Shown: positions 8,701 through 17,136 of the stretch, piece by piece
How the letters are laid out: each line of letters starts with the position of its first letter
Numbering within the stretch: the stretch's first letter is position 1
Assembly (NCBI RefSeq): GCF_020524325.1
Contig: NZ_JAIVKY010000003.1
Coordinates: forward strand, 46,393 to 110,392
Reading direction: 5' to 3'
Length of the DNA: 64,000 bases
DNA from: Sutcliffiella horikoshii
Lineage (GTDB): Bacteria; Bacillota; Bacilli; Bacillales; Bacillaceae_I
Position numbers and translations under genes: made by a program
The notes under the pieces: model-generated
Databases searched by the model: none
The model's input: the letters and a program-made list of their open reading frames with translations, nothing else
Told to the model about the DNA's origin: nothing

Positions 8701-9909
8701 TTAAGATGCACTTTTAGATAGTTCAGGTACATTTGTTGCAGTTACTTTTAATTTTCGATCATATATTGATGTGGTAAAAATAGCTACCAACATGAAGGCC
8801 ATTAGGACTCCAAACAACATTCCCATGCCGGAAAGGTCCACCAATACTCCACCCATGAAAGGTCCAAGCATTCGTCCGCCTGTTGCCGTTGAGTTAACAA
8901 TTCCTTGATAGAATCCTTCACGCCCTTTTGGAGCTAGCTGGTTCGCGACAGTCGGAACGGCCGGCCAGACGAACATTTCCCCAATGGTAATGATAATCAT
9001 GGCTGTGACGAAAGCTGTGTACTGCTCTGCCACTCCCACGACCGCAAAGGAAATAATGAAAATAACTAAACCGACAATGATTTGAGTCTTCAGCGTTTTA
9101 GTGTACTTTTTGACTATCCACGAAATGATGGGTTGTGCCAACACAATCATTGCTCCGTTGATTGTCCACAAAATACTGTACTGTTTAAGCGATATGCCTA
9201 GCGATTGGGTATGTGTCGCGATGGTCGTCTGCCACTGCACATAGCCCATCCAACAAAGCAAATAACCAATACATACCGTTAACAAAGCATAAAGTTTCGT
9301 ATGGTCTTTTACTTTCTTTTTCTGATCCAGAATAGAAGTCTGACTTGTAGGGTTTGCCTGGATTTTTCTATATCCCAATAGCGCTATTGTAAAAAACACC
9401 GCATATGTGACTGTATTCGCAAGGAATATGTAGTCAAAACGGATGTCCGCAACAAGCCCGCCTAGTGCCGCACCGATTGCCACGCCAAGATTTTGAGACA
9501 CATACATGGCATTAAATGCTTTACGTCCGCCTTCCTTCCAGACAGATCCTGCCATCGCGTACATAGAGGGAAAGACTATTCCGGATCCAAACCCAATGAT
9601 GGTGAGGTATACGACATAAAAGGTCCATGAGTGATTAATGGTCATCCCGATCAATGCGGTGATAGTGATGGAAATACCTAATAAAATTGACCGGTAGCCA
9701 CCGATTTTATCAAAAAGAATTCCACCGATCAGGTTGCCGATGACACTTGCACCAGCATTGACCATCAGAACAAGCCCCGCTACAGACAGGGATTTTCCGA
9801 GAATGTCATGAATGTATATTGTATTTAACGGCCATAAAAAAGAAGCCCCTGTTACGTTTATTGCCATTCCAATAACTAATAACCAAAGGGCTCTGGGCAT
9901 TTTTCGCAT
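8701..9909 (-). CDS. MFS transporter (YttB-like)
   Basis: About 402 aa with twelve predicted membrane segments and the MFS loop motif GGILFDKIGGYRSIL between helices 2 and 3. A longer frame begins at 9933. The ATG at 9909 has AAGGAGGG nine bases upstream and gives MRKMPRALWLLV. Order beside ytzC/ytqA resembles other Bacillus genomes, where this slot holds the YttB-type exporter. Such proteins expel drugs or metabolites by proton antiport; the substrate cannot be predicted. An inverted repeat TCCAAAA/TTTTGGA at 9946-9972, just upstream, may be a repressor site. Confidence 0.85.
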   Translation of the reverse strand: MRKMPRALWLLVIGMAINVTGASFLWPLNTIYIHDILGKSLSVAGLVLMVNAGASVIGNLIGGILFDKIGGYRSILLGISITITALIGMTINHSWTFYVVYLTIIGFGSGIVFPSMYAMAGSVWKEGGRKAFNAMYVSQNLGVAIGAALGGLVADIRFDYIFLANTVTYAVFFTIALLGYRKIQANPTSQTSILDQKKKVKDHTKLYALLTVCIGYLLCWMGYVQWQTTIATHTQSLGISLKQYSILWTINGAMIVLAQPIISWIVKKYTKTLKTQIIVGLVIFIISFAVVGVAEQYTAFVTAMIIITIGEMFVWPAVPTVANQLAPKGREGFYQGIVNSTATGGRMLGPFMGGVLVDLSGMGMLFGVLMAFMLVAIFTTSIYDRKLKVTATNVPELSKSAS

Positions 9910-10038
9910 TTCTACATGCCCTCCTTCAACCAAATTATTTCGAAATCCAAAATAATTGTAATCCGTTTTGGAGGGAGTTTCAATATAAAAAACTTCAATT
10001 TTGAAAGTGTATGTATTCTGACTTTTGGGACGAACAAA

Positions 10039-10058
10039 AAAGCAGCGCTTAGGCTGCT
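10039..10058 (-). terminator. Terminator stem, distal copy
   Basis: AAAGCAGCGCTTAGGCTGCT recurs exactly at 10270-10289. This copy is followed on the minus strand by six T residues, so it is the effective terminator for the spore-protein gene or what remains of it after insertion of repeat C. Confidence 0.75.
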
Positions 10059-10104
10059 TTCAGACTGTCGATAAACTATAAACTAGTTAGGTTATCTGTG
10101 GAAG

Positions 10105-10232
10105 AGTTGATCTCCGTTACAGGAGCTTCGCTTTCCGCGGGCAGTCCGGAAGCCTCCTCGGGCTTCGCCCTGCGGGGTCTTCCATGTCCTTTCCTCCCGC
10201 AGGAGTCTTCGCTCCTTCCACTGCGATCAACT
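10105..10232 (+). repeat. Intergenic palindromic repeat, copy C (subfamily 1)
   Basis: 128 bp with matching ends AGTTGATC and GATCAACT and the internal blocks GCTTTCCGCGGG, AGCCTCCTCGGG, CTGCGGGGTCTTCC and CCTCCCGCAGGAGTCTTCG. It lies 3' of the spore-protein gene, between two copies of the same terminator stem. Confidence 0.9.
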
Positions 10233-10269
10233 AGAGACTATTATTATTTTAAGCTTTGTCTACACACTG

Positions 10270-10289
10270 AAAGCAGCGCTTAGGCTGCT
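10270..10289 (-). terminator. Terminator stem, proximal copy
   Basis: Begins four bases past the stop of the small spore-protein gene. The stem AGCAGC/GCTGCT is followed only by TTTC, so termination here is probably weaker than at the identical distal stem. Confidence 0.6.
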
Positions 10290-10292
10290 CTT

Positions 10293-10457
10293 CTACTCGT
10301 TTTCGCTATGATTTTTGGAGCGGACTGGTTGGGACTTCTTAAGATTCTTTTGCTTAACTTCTTTAACCGGATTATACTCTGCACCCATTTCGACTGCTGT
10401 GTTTTCGGCATTTCTCGTTTTTTGTTCCGGGTTATTTTGCTTAGAGCGTTTTTTCAT
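10293..10457 (-). CDS. Small spore protein, gamma-type-SASP-like
   Basis: 54 aa, strongly basic and Asn/Gln/Lys-rich. The reading frame has GGGAGG nine bases before ATG and its own terminator. Residues 25-38 (GAEYNPVKEVKQKN) resemble the repeat unit of gamma-type small acid-soluble spore proteins, which store amino acids for germination. However, only one unit is present, while SspE-type proteins usually have two. It lies next to ytzC, a conserved Bacillus gene, with a 15-bp gap. Assignment rests on composition and one motif; another small spore-core protein is possible. Confidence 0.55.
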   Translation of the reverse strand: MKKRSKQNNPEQKTRNAENTAVEMGAEYNPVKEVKQKNLKKSQPVRSKNHSENE

Positions 10458-10472
10458 AAATGGAAGCCTCCC

Positions 10473-10736
10473 TTAATGTCTCAATAATGTCATTTCATTT
10501 TGCAGGTTTTGCAATTGAAGACGCATGCGGTTCAATTGCTCACGTTGCTGTGCGTTACAACTTTGGGAAAGGTGCATCAAGTCATTGTAAGTTGCCTCAA
10601 TCTGCTCTTGAGCGCTCGTAAACTCTGTATCATTGTAGTGTTCCAGTTGTTTTGCTTCTGTGTATTGTGCATGTGCATTGCGCAGTGCATCTTCACATTG
10701 TTGAATAAACTGTTCAACAGATTCTCTTGTTGCCAT
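10473..10736 (-). CDS. ytzC: DUF2524 family protein YtzC
   Basis: 87 aa, helical and Gln/Glu-rich (FIQQCEDALRNAHAQYTEAKQ, then LQLQNLQNEMTLL), probably a short coiled coil. A longer frame starts at 10802. The ATG at 10736 follows GGGGTGA and gives MATRESVEQF, matching the length of YtzC. No enzymatic motif is visible. It is divergent from ytqA, as in B. subtilis. Function unknown; the family is confined to spore-forming bacilli as far as I know. Confidence 0.8.
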   Translation of the reverse strand: MATRESVEQFIQQCEDALRNAHAQYTEAKQLEHYNDTEFTSAQEQIEATYNDLMHLSQSCNAQQREQLNRMRLQLQNLQNEMTLLRH

Positions 10737-10891
10737 GATTCCATTCACCCCACATTTTTTCTGTGTACTCGGCTTTATTTTGCTCATTTTTTTTAAGTCC
10801 ATGCTAAAAAAATGAGCAGCATTGAAGCAGAAGCAATTTACATGCTAAAATGGTTTGTTAGAACTATTGGATAAAAAGAGGGGGAGTACGG

Positions 10892-11860
10892 ATGAACAAC
10901 CTAAAAAAGCAAAATCCGTTTCCATATTCCGTTGAAGATAAACGATATCACACTTGGAATTATCATTTACGCAATCATTTTGGACACAAGGTGTTCAAAG
11001 TGGCGTTAGATGGGGGCTTTGATTGCCCTAACCGTGATGGCACAGTAGCGCATGGCGGATGTACTTTTTGCAGTGCAGCAGGTTCTGGTGATTTTGCCGG
11101 AAATCGGGCTGATGACCTGGTCACACAGTTTAATGAAATAAAAAATAAAATGCATCATAAATGGAAAGACGGTAAATACATGGCTTATTTTCAGGCTTTC
11201 ACCAATACTCATGCACCTGTTGAAGTTCTTAGGGAAAAGTACGAAACAGTGCTGAAGCAAGAAGGTGTAGTCGGACTTTCCATTGGTACACGTCCTGATT
11301 GCTTGCCAGATGATGTGGTTGAATATTTGGCAGAACTGAATAAGCGCACTTATTTATGGGTGGAGCTTGGCCTGCAAACCGTTCATGAACGCACGGCGCT
11401 ATTGATCAACCGTGCACATGACTTTGAAACGTATGTGGAAGGAGTTAACAAACTTCGTAAACACGGTATTCGTGTCTGTTCACATATTATTGATGGCCTG
11501 CCACTTGAAGATAACAAGATGATGATGGAGACTGCAGAGGCTGTTGCGAAGCTAGATGTGCAGGGGATTAAAATTCACTTGTTGCATCTTTTAAAGGGTA
11601 CTCCAATGGTGAAGCAATACGAAAAAGGGATGCTTGAGTTTCTGTCCTTTGAAGATTACATCCAGCTTGTTTGCGATCAGCTTGAAATTTTACCTCCCGA
11701 GATGATTGTCCACCGCATTACAGGAGACGGTCCTATTGATATTATGATTGGTCCTATGTGGAGTGTGGACAAATGGTCTGTCTTGAATGCCATTGATGCA
11801 GAGTTGAAACGACGAGATAGCTTTCAGGGCAAATATTATAACAGTGGTGATGGATCATGA
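10892..11860 (+). CDS. ytqA: Radical SAM protein YtqA (MnmL)
   Basis: 322 aa. The iron-sulfur motif is CPNRDGTVAHGGCTFC (Cys-x11-Cys-x2-Cys), typical of the TIGR01212 radical-SAM family. GLSIGTRPDCLPD and GIKIHLLHLLKGT are also characteristic. In Gram-positive bacteria this protein is reported to work in mnm5s2U synthesis at the tRNA wobble position, removing the carboxymethyl part of cmnm5U. It overlaps ytqB by four bases (ATGA), so the two are translationally coupled and likely act in sequence. The start has GGGGGAG upstream of ATG. The family is certain; the reaction is taken from remembered literature. Confidence 0.9.
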   Translation: MNNLKKQNPFPYSVEDKRYHTWNYHLRNHFGHKVFKVALDGGFDCPNRDGTVAHGGCTFCSAAGSGDFAGNRADDLVTQFNEIKNKMHHKWKDGKYMAYFQAFTNTHAPVEVLREKYETVLKQEGVVGLSIGTRPDCLPDDVVEYLAELNKRTYLWVELGLQTVHERTALLINRAHDFETYVEGVNKLRKHGIRVCSHIIDGLPLEDNKMMMETAEAVAKLDVQGIKIHLLHLLKGTPMVKQYEKGMLEFLSFEDYIQLVCDQLEILPPEMIVHRITGDGPIDIMIGPMWSVDKWSVLNAIDAELKRRDSFQGKYYNSGDGS

Positions 11861-12429
11861 AATTGGAACGCGTACTGCCTTATAGCAAAAAAATAATGAA
11901 GCTCGCGTTATCTGAGGGGGATATAGCTGTGGATTGTACGGTCGGAAATGGCCATGACACCCTCTTCCTTTCAGAGCTTGTGGGAGAACACGGTCATGTA
12001 TATGGCTTTGATATTCAGGCGGAAGCACTTTCGAATACCAAAACATTGCTAGAAGAACATGGGGTAGAGTCGCGGGTTACCCTATTTGAAGACAGTCATG
12101 CCGAAATTTTGGAGCGCATTCCAACAGAAAAACATCGTTTAATCAGGGGAGCCATTTTTAACCTTGGCTACCTTCCTGGTGGGGACAAAGAAATTGTGAC
12201 GGTTCCAGAAAGTACAATTGAAGCAGTGGACAGCCTATTATCTGTGATGGAAAAAGAGGCGGTAATCGTCCTTGTCATCTATCATGGACATCCAGAAGGC
12301 CAAGTCGAACGCGACGCCCTCCTGGACTACGTTACCAAACTAGACCAGAAAAAAGCCCACGTCCTCCAATACCGCTTCATGAACCAAATCAACAACCCAC
12401 CATTCATCATCGCAATCGAAAAAAAATAA
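11857..12429 (+). CDS. ytqB: SAM methyltransferase YtqB (MnmM)
   Basis: 190 aa class I methyltransferase. The SAM-binding motif I is VDCTVGNGHDTLFL and motif II ends YGFDIQAEAL. The family was long annotated as an rRNA methylase. It is now reported to methylate nm5s2U to mnm5s2U in tRNA anticodons, completing the pathway begun by the upstream radical SAM protein. It overlaps ytqA by ATGA. A strong hairpin terminator follows within a few bases, so ytqAB is a two-gene operon. Confidence 0.9.
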   Translation: MKLERVLPYSKKIMKLALSEGDIAVDCTVGNGHDTLFLSELVGEHGHVYGFDIQAEALSNTKTLLEEHGVESRVTLFEDSHAEILERIPTEKHRLIRGAIFNLGYLPGGDKEIVTVPESTIEAVDSLLSVMEKEAVIVLVIYHGHPEGQVERDALLDYVTKLDQKKAHVLQYRFMNQINNPPFIIAIEKK

Positions 12430-12463
12430 AGGAACCGGCATGGGTGAATGTCGGTTCCTTTAT
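12427..12463. terminator. ytqAB terminator
   Basis: The stem AAAGGAACCGRCAT-type (AAAGGAACCG/CGGTTCCTTT) overlaps the ytqB stop, with T/A tracts on both sides. It may work in both directions. Confidence 0.85.
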
Positions 12464-12477
12464 TGCATTAACGCATT

Positions 12478-12493
12478 GAGGGTCAGACCCCTC
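12478..12493. repeat. Short palindrome GAGGGTCAGACCCCTC
   Basis: A near-perfect palindrome centred on GGTCAGACC. A sister copy AGGGGTCAGACCCCT lies at 29652-29666. Both are intergenic, just 3' of genes. Confidence 0.6.
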
Positions 12494-12526
12494 GTTACTT
12501 CTTTAAATCACTAAAGTCCTTTCTCT

Positions 12527-13597
12527 TTATGCGCCGCGCCAGCTTTGGAATTTGCGGTAGGCTCGTCCATTCATGTAGAAGAAGTAGGCGGTGCCGCCGC
12601 TTGCTTTGATGATGCTTTTGGCCATGGAGGCAATGTCTTTACAGTCATGGACTTTACGGTCTGAAAGGTAGACGCCGAGCAGACCCCGATTAATCAAGCG
12701 GTGAAACTTCTCATAAGGCAAACCCGCTGTATAAACGTCCGCCTGCTCCATAAAATGCCGTAACCTGTCCATAAACACAGACTCACTTTCATAATAACTA
12801 CAGAAATTGAGGTCCCCGCCATCTATGTCCTCTTCCTGGTCAATGAAATAATCCAAAAGTATATGTAATCCCTGAATATAAGGGAAATAGCCACCTACTA
12901 TTTTCTCGGCATGTGTTGAAGTAAAGGATTCGCGATATGCTTGAGAAACCAAACAAAAAATCCCAAGAGTGGACCCTGTACAAGCAGAGAATTCATACCA
13001 TTCCATTGGTGGCAGCTCCTTCTTATAAAGAGCGAACCATTCTTCAAGCCTTGGCACCCGATCTTCCTCGATCACATGCTTATGCACCTGCAGATCACAA
13101 TAATAACCGGCAAGCCTTACTAGGTGTGGAGCTATTTTTTCATAATTTCGATGAGCCCCCAGCACTTTCTGACAGGTCGTCACTAAGCTCGCCAAATACC
13201 CTCCATCATCCTGTTCTTCCCGAAACCGATAATATTCTTTCAAAGGTGCTCCTACAGTCAACGCGTCCGGCATGGATTCATGCAGTGCAGCGAAATCTTC
13301 AGGATCCAAGGATGTGCTTCTGTCACATAAGTTATCCAAATAGTCACTGATTGTCTGATATGCAACGATAAACTTCACCGCTTCCCGAAAATCGGAACCT
13401 GCAAGCAAAGACAGAATCCCGCCACCTTCACAATGGAAAGCTTTTGTCTCAATACTAGCTAACGCCTGTTTGCGAAGTTCCTCGTCAGGAATAATAGAAG
13501 CCCTATTTTTCCAATGCTCTAACTCCTCATAGACAACGGGAAACACATCTCGATACACTCTTTTCATCAAAGAAAAGGGATGGGTGGGTACCTTCAA
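12527..13597 (-). CDS. ytpB: Tetraprenyl-beta-curcumene synthase YtpB
   Basis: 356 aa of the DUF2600 family, close to B. subtilis YtpB along its length: EELRKQALASIETKAFHCEGG, then FIVAYQTISDYLDNLCDRST, with DYLDNLCD as the Asp-rich metal-binding motif, and DQEEDIDGGDLNFC. The enzyme cyclises tetraprenyl diphosphate to tetraprenyl-beta-curcumene, a C35 precursor of sesquarterpenes such as baciterpenol and sporulenes. Initiation is probably at a TTG, with GAAGGAAG about nine bases upstream. It starts 2 bp after the ytpA stop, so the two form an operon. A squalene-cyclase homologue (sqhC) would act next; none is in the window. Confidence 0.9.
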   Translation of the reverse strand: MKVPTHPFSLMKRVYRDVFPVVYEELEHWKNRASIIPDEELRKQALASIETKAFHCEGGGILSLLAGSDFREAVKFIVAYQTISDYLDNLCDRSTSLDPEDFAALHESMPDALTVGAPLKEYYRFREEQDDGGYLASLVTTCQKVLGAHRNYEKIAPHLVRLAGYYCDLQVHKHVIEEDRVPRLEEWFALYKKELPPMEWYEFSACTGSTLGIFCLVSQAYRESFTSTHAEKIVGGYFPYIQGLHILLDYFIDQEEDIDGGDLNFCSYYESESVFMDRLRHFMEQADVYTAGLPYEKFHRLINRGLLGVYLSDRKVHDCKDIASMAKSIIKASGGTAYFFYMNGRAYRKFQSWRGA

Positions 13598-13599
13598 AT

Positions 13600-14391
13600 T
13601 TAGTCACTTCCTTCTAATTGTAAGTCCACAAAAGCTTTGGCAAAGCGAAACACACAATCCCGTTCTGGTTCATTAAATATTTCATGGTAAAGACCCTCCC
13701 ACTCCTTATACGTTTTCTCTTTAGCAGAAAGGGAATTAAACCATGTTTCAGATGCAAATTTATCGACAATCAAATCATCTCCTGCTTGCAAAAGCAAAAC
13801 AGGAAGATTTGGAAACTTTTCTATTCCAGTAAAAGCTTGGTTCATTGATTGAACAAGTTCACGATACCATCTAACTGACACTTTCGTGATATATAGCTCA
13901 TCTCCTGCAGCACTTCTTCTCATTTCTTCATTTCTTGTCGCTTTATCTATCGTCAAACCTGTCTTGAACTTTGTTTTCGGCAAGACAAAGTTTAGCCCCT
14001 TGGAAAGTACATCGAGCCCTTTCGCTGGATGATGCAATAGTTTCAAACACGGTGACGAAAGTATAACACCATCCACCATCAAAGGTTTCTTTTCCTGCAG
14101 TGTACGGATAACTGCCAACCCTCCCATGCTATGGCCAATAACAAAGACCGGCGGCTTCAAGAGGTAGGCTTCTTTAATCCACTTTTCCACTTCTTCTATA
14201 TATTCATCAAAATTATCGATATGTCCTCTTCTACGTGTGGAAAGACCCTGCCCAGGCAAATCCCCCATAATGACATTAAATCCGTTTGTTTTCCACTGAT
14301 CCAACAGCCATGTGTATCTCCCATGATGCTCCTGAGCCCCGTGGACAATGACAATGGTACCCTTAGGATTTTCAGCCTCCCATTTCCACAT
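13600..14391 (-). CDS. ytpA: Alpha/beta hydrolase, lysophospholipase YtpA
   Basis: About 263 aa. It shows the oxyanion segment IVIVHGAQEHHGRY, the nucleophile elbow GHSMGG, a late Asp (QAGDDLIVDK) and a terminal His (WEGLYHEIFNEP). This is a monoacylglycerol-lipase/lysophospholipase pattern. In B. subtilis YtpA is linked to production of the phospholipid antibiotic bacilysocin. A GTG three codons upstream opens the longest frame, but ATG at 14391 has AAGGGAG eight bases before it. It is the first gene of ytpA-ytpB. Confidence 0.88.
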   Translation of the reverse strand: MWKWEAENPKGTIVIVHGAQEHHGRYTWLLDQWKTNGFNVIMGDLPGQGLSTRRRGHIDNFDEYIEEVEKWIKEAYLLKPPVFVIGHSMGGLAVIRTLQEKKPLMVDGVILSSPCLKLLHHPAKGLDVLSKGLNFVLPKTKFKTGLTIDKATRNEEMRRSAAGDELYITKVSVRWYRELVQSMNQAFTGIEKFPNLPVLLLQAGDDLIVDKFASETWFNSLSAKEKTYKEWEGLYHEIFNEPERDCVFRFAKAFVDLQLEGSD

Positions 14392-14472
14392 TTCAAACAC
14401 TCCCTTAAAAAAATAAATTTCTTTCTGATATAATAAAATAAAACATTGATCTCTTACAAGCTGGAGGAACTT

Positions 14473-14991
14473 ATGTATAAAATATACCCATATCTAGATA
14501 AAAAACCACAAATTGACCAAACTGCCTATCTGGCAGACTTCTCCGTCATCACCGGTGATGTGACCATCGGAAAAGAAAGCAGCATCTGGTTTCATACCGT
14601 CATTCGTGGTGATGTTGCACCGACCATTATCGGAGACAGAGTAAACATTCAAGATCAATCCCTGCTTCATCAAAGTCCAAACAAACCTTTGATAATTGAA
14701 GATGATGTCACAGTTGGGCATCAATGTACACTACATAGCGCATTTGTTCGCAAAAACGCCTTAATTGGCATGGGCTCCATCATTTTAGACGGAGCTGAAA
14801 TCGGAGAAGGCTCCTTCATCGGTGCCGGCAGCCTAGTCCCTCCTGGAAAACGCATTCCTCCAAACTCTCTCGCATTTGGCCGTCCCGCCAAAGTAGTCCG
14901 AGAACTAACAGAAGAAGACAAACTAGACATGGCCCGCATACGTAGAGAATACGTCGAAAAAGGCCAATTCTACAAATCTGTACAGAAGTGA
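14473..14991 (+). CDS. ytoA: Gamma-carbonic anhydrase-like hexapeptide protein
   Basis: 172 aa, left-handed beta-helix made of [LIV]-GxxxxI hexapeptide repeats: SVITGDVTIGKESSIWFHTV, then NIQDQSLLH, VTVGHQCTLH and IGMGSIILDGAEIG. His residues after the HTVIRGD, LLHQS and GHQCTLH segments match the zinc/iron-binding His of gamma-class carbonic anhydrases. The ATG at 14473, five bases after GGAGG, is preferred over one nine codons upstream. It is divergent from ytpA. Trimerisation and metal binding are expected; carbonic anhydrase activity is not assured in this subgroup. Confidence 0.85.
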   Translation: MYKIYPYLDKKPQIDQTAYLADFSVITGDVTIGKESSIWFHTVIRGDVAPTIIGDRVNIQDQSLLHQSPNKPLIIEDDVTVGHQCTLHSAFVRKNALIGMGSIILDGAEIGEGSFIGAGSLVPPGKRIPPNSLAFGRPAKVVRELTEEDKLDMARIRREYVEKGQFYKSVQK

Positions 14992-15002
14992 TAGGAATAC
15001 CC

Positions 15003-15129
15003 AGTTGATCGCAGTGGAAGGCGCGCAGACTCCTGTGGGAGGAAGGGACAGGTGAGACCCCTGAAGCGTTGTGAGGAGGCTCACGGACCGCCCACTGGAA
15101 AGCGAAGCGCCTGGAACGGAGATCAACAG
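15003..15129 (-). repeat. Intergenic palindromic repeat, copy D (subfamily 1)
   Basis: 127 bp, inverted relative to copy C, with ends AGTTGATC and GATCAACAG. It starts 12 bp after the ytoA stop codon. It shares GGAGGAAGGGACAGGTGAG, GAGGAGGCTCACGGAC and AAGCGAAGCGCCTGGAACGG with copies B and F. Confidence 0.9.
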
Positions 15130-15154
15130 TTAATGCAACATTAATAATCTACAC

Positions 15155-15184
15155 ACCACCCCAAAACCCGGGTGGTCTTTTTTT
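15155..15184 (+). terminator. Terminator after ytoA and copy D
   Basis: The stem ACCACCC/GGGTGGT is followed by CTTTTTTTT. The rest of 15185-15311 is AT-rich leader for the next operon, and I see no gene in it. Confidence 0.85.
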
Positions 15185-15311
15185 ATTCTAAAATTTCTGT
15201 AAATTTTCCACCACCAAATTCTTACCCTTTCTTTACATAGACTTATAACTTCCTAAATATTTTCCACCTAAAATAAAAATAAGAATAAAACCTAGCTAAA
15301 AAGGAGCCCTG

Positions 15312-15854
15312 ATGATGGTCAAATTACTAGCTAATTTCTACGAATTCGAATGCAATCTGTTTCGCAGTGTAAATCGTCATTTTGACAGAAAATCTTTGAA
15401 TTTCTTTTTCCGCAACATCACACATGCAGGCGGAGCCACATTTACCATTTGCAGCCTCTTACTTTTAATTATTTTCAGCAATCATTCCCTTAAACATACA
15501 GCAATTGCTGCGGGTCTATCATTGGCGCTTAGTCATATTCCTGTAGCCATTGCAAAGAAACTTTATCCAAGACGCAGACCATATCTTGCACTTGCTGAAA
15601 TTAAGGTCGCGACAAACCCGCTAAAAGATCATTCCTTTCCATCTGGTCATACAACAGCCATTTTCTCAAGTATTATTCCTTTTGTCTTATATTTCCCGCC
15701 ACTGGCCATTCTAGCAATTCCTCTGGCGCTAAGTGTAGGAGTTTCAAGGATATATCTAGGACTTCATTACCCATCTGATGTTGCAGTCGGAATGATACTC
15801 GGAAGCACTACAGCAATCGTATCCTATCTATTAGTTGTTCCCCTATTCACATAA
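15312..15854 (+). CDS. PAP2-family membrane phosphatase
   Basis: 180 aa with five or six membrane segments and the three acid-phosphatase motifs: KKLYPRRRP near residue 85, HSFPSGHTTA near 108-117 and SRIYLGLHYPSDV near 145-157. The catalytic His and the phosphate-binding Arg/Lys/Ser are intact. Members dephosphorylate lipid phosphates such as undecaprenyl pyrophosphate or phosphatidic acid at the membrane. It starts at ATG-ATG after GGAGCC. The next gene, a glycosyltransferase, follows after 17 bp. The pair may build or recycle a lipid-linked sugar; that role is inference. Confidence 0.88.
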   Translation: MMVKLLANFYEFECNLFRSVNRHFDRKSLNFFFRNITHAGGATFTICSLLLLIIFSNHSLKHTAIAAGLSLALSHIPVAIAKKLYPRRRPYLALAEIKVATNPLKDHSFPSGHTTAIFSSIIPFVLYFPPLAILAIPLALSVGVSRIYLGLHYPSDVAVGMILGSTTAIVSYLLVVPLFT

Positions 15855-15871
15855 AAAGAAGGAGGCTCACT

Positions 15872-17014
15872 ATGAAAATTGCCATTTTTACTGACACTTT
15901 TGCACCAGATGTCAATGGTGTCGCTAAAACTCTAAAAAGATTCACCAACTATTTGGACAAAAAAGGACTGGAATATCGTGTATTTGCACCAGAAAGTACA
16001 AATAAAGATCTTTTTTCCAGCCAGGTCCATCGCTTTGCAAGTCTTCCATTCTTTCTATATCCCGAGTGCCGACTTGCATTGCCTAATATGCTGTCCGTGA
16101 AGGCCGAGCTTCTAAAGTTTAAGCCCGACCTCATTCATGTTGCAACTCCCTTTAATATAGGCCTTTGCGGACTTCACTATGCAAAAAAATTCGACATTCC
16201 GGTTGTTGGATCCTACCACACTGACTTTGACAAATACCTCGAATACTATGACCTTCAATTTCTGACAAAAGTGCTTTGGAGATATATGCGTTGGTTCCAT
16301 CGACCTTTGCGCAAGATTTTTGTTCCATCCACTGACACCCAGAACCACCTCAATAAACATGGATTCACCAATACTGCCATCTGGCCTAGAGGGGTGGACT
16401 GTTCCGTCTTCCATCCTGGAACCTCCTCTGAACTATTAAAAAATAAATTCAACATCAAAGAAAAACATATCCTTACCTACGTGGGCAGGCTTGCCCCTGA
16501 AAAAGATGTAGCCTTACTTCCAAAAATCCAATCTTCCTTGCCTCCATCTATACGTCACGATGTACATTGGCTAATAGTAGGCGACGGACCCTTAAAACAA
16601 GAAATGCATAAAAATGCCCCTGACAATATGAGCTTCGCGGGCTTTCAGTCTGGACAAAGTCTGGCAGAGATTTATTCCGGATCTGATATATTTGTCTTCC
16701 CTTCTGCTACCGAAACCTTTGGGAATGTGGTGTTAGAAGCATTGGCATCCGGGACACCTGTTGTTGGTGCCAATGCTGGAGGTGTCAAAACAATCATCAA
16801 ACAAGGGTTGACAGGCCATCTGTGCAACCAAAATGATGCCGTTTCGTTTTCTTCTGCCATCACCAGTCTTATAGAAGACGATGAAAAGCGAGAACAAATG
16901 GGATATGCCGGCCGCCAATATGCCTTAGAGCAGTCTTGGGACTCCATTTTCGAAAGGCTCCTTAACGATTACCAACGTGCTTTAGCACCAGAAAAAATAC
17001 AAATACTTGCGTAA
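15872..17014 (+). CDS. GT4-family glycosyltransferase
   Basis: 380 aa GT-B fold enzyme. The N-terminal domain opens MKIAIFTDTFAPDVNGVAKT; the C-terminal donor-binding domain has TYVGRLAPEKDVALLP and the E-x7-E motif in FPSATETFGNVVLEALASG. The sequence resembles nucleoside-diphosphate-mannose or glucose transferases acting on lipid acceptors. It is cytosolic or membrane-associated. RBS GAAGGAGG precedes ATG. It is operonic with the PAP2 phosphatase and ends in a strong terminator. Donor and acceptor are unknown. Confidence 0.85.
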   Translation: MKIAIFTDTFAPDVNGVAKTLKRFTNYLDKKGLEYRVFAPESTNKDLFSSQVHRFASLPFFLYPECRLALPNMLSVKAELLKFKPDLIHVATPFNIGLCGLHYAKKFDIPVVGSYHTDFDKYLEYYDLQFLTKVLWRYMRWFHRPLRKIFVPSTDTQNHLNKHGFTNTAIWPRGVDCSVFHPGTSSELLKNKFNIKEKHILTYVGRLAPEKDVALLPKIQSSLPPSIRHDVHWLIVGDGPLKQEMHKNAPDNMSFAGFQSGQSLAEIYSGSDIFVFPSATETFGNVVLEALASGTPVVGANAGGVKTIIKQGLTGHLCNQNDAVSFSSAITSLIEDDEKREQMGYAGRQYALEQSWDSIFERLLNDYQRALAPEKIQILA

Positions 17015-17015
17015 G

Positions 17016-17047
17016 AAAAGGAGGCCATTTCGCCTCCTTTTTCTTTT
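17016..17047 (+). terminator. Terminator of PAP2-GT operon
   Basis: The stem AAAGGAGGC/GCCTCCTTT is followed by a T-rich run directly after the glycosyltransferase stop. Confidence 0.9.
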
Positions 17048-17136
17048 GACCTATTAAGTTTTATAAAAATTTGCAACATTAAAACGGAATATTATATAAT
17101 ATATCTATCTTAACTGTTCGGAAGGAGGGAAAAAAG

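Noticed and set aside
9946..9972. Riboswitch upstream of the MFS gene
   Set aside because: Only a 7-bp inverted repeat TCCAAAA/TTTTGGA is present. It is too simple for a riboswitch; at most a repressor site, so only mentioned in the gene entry.
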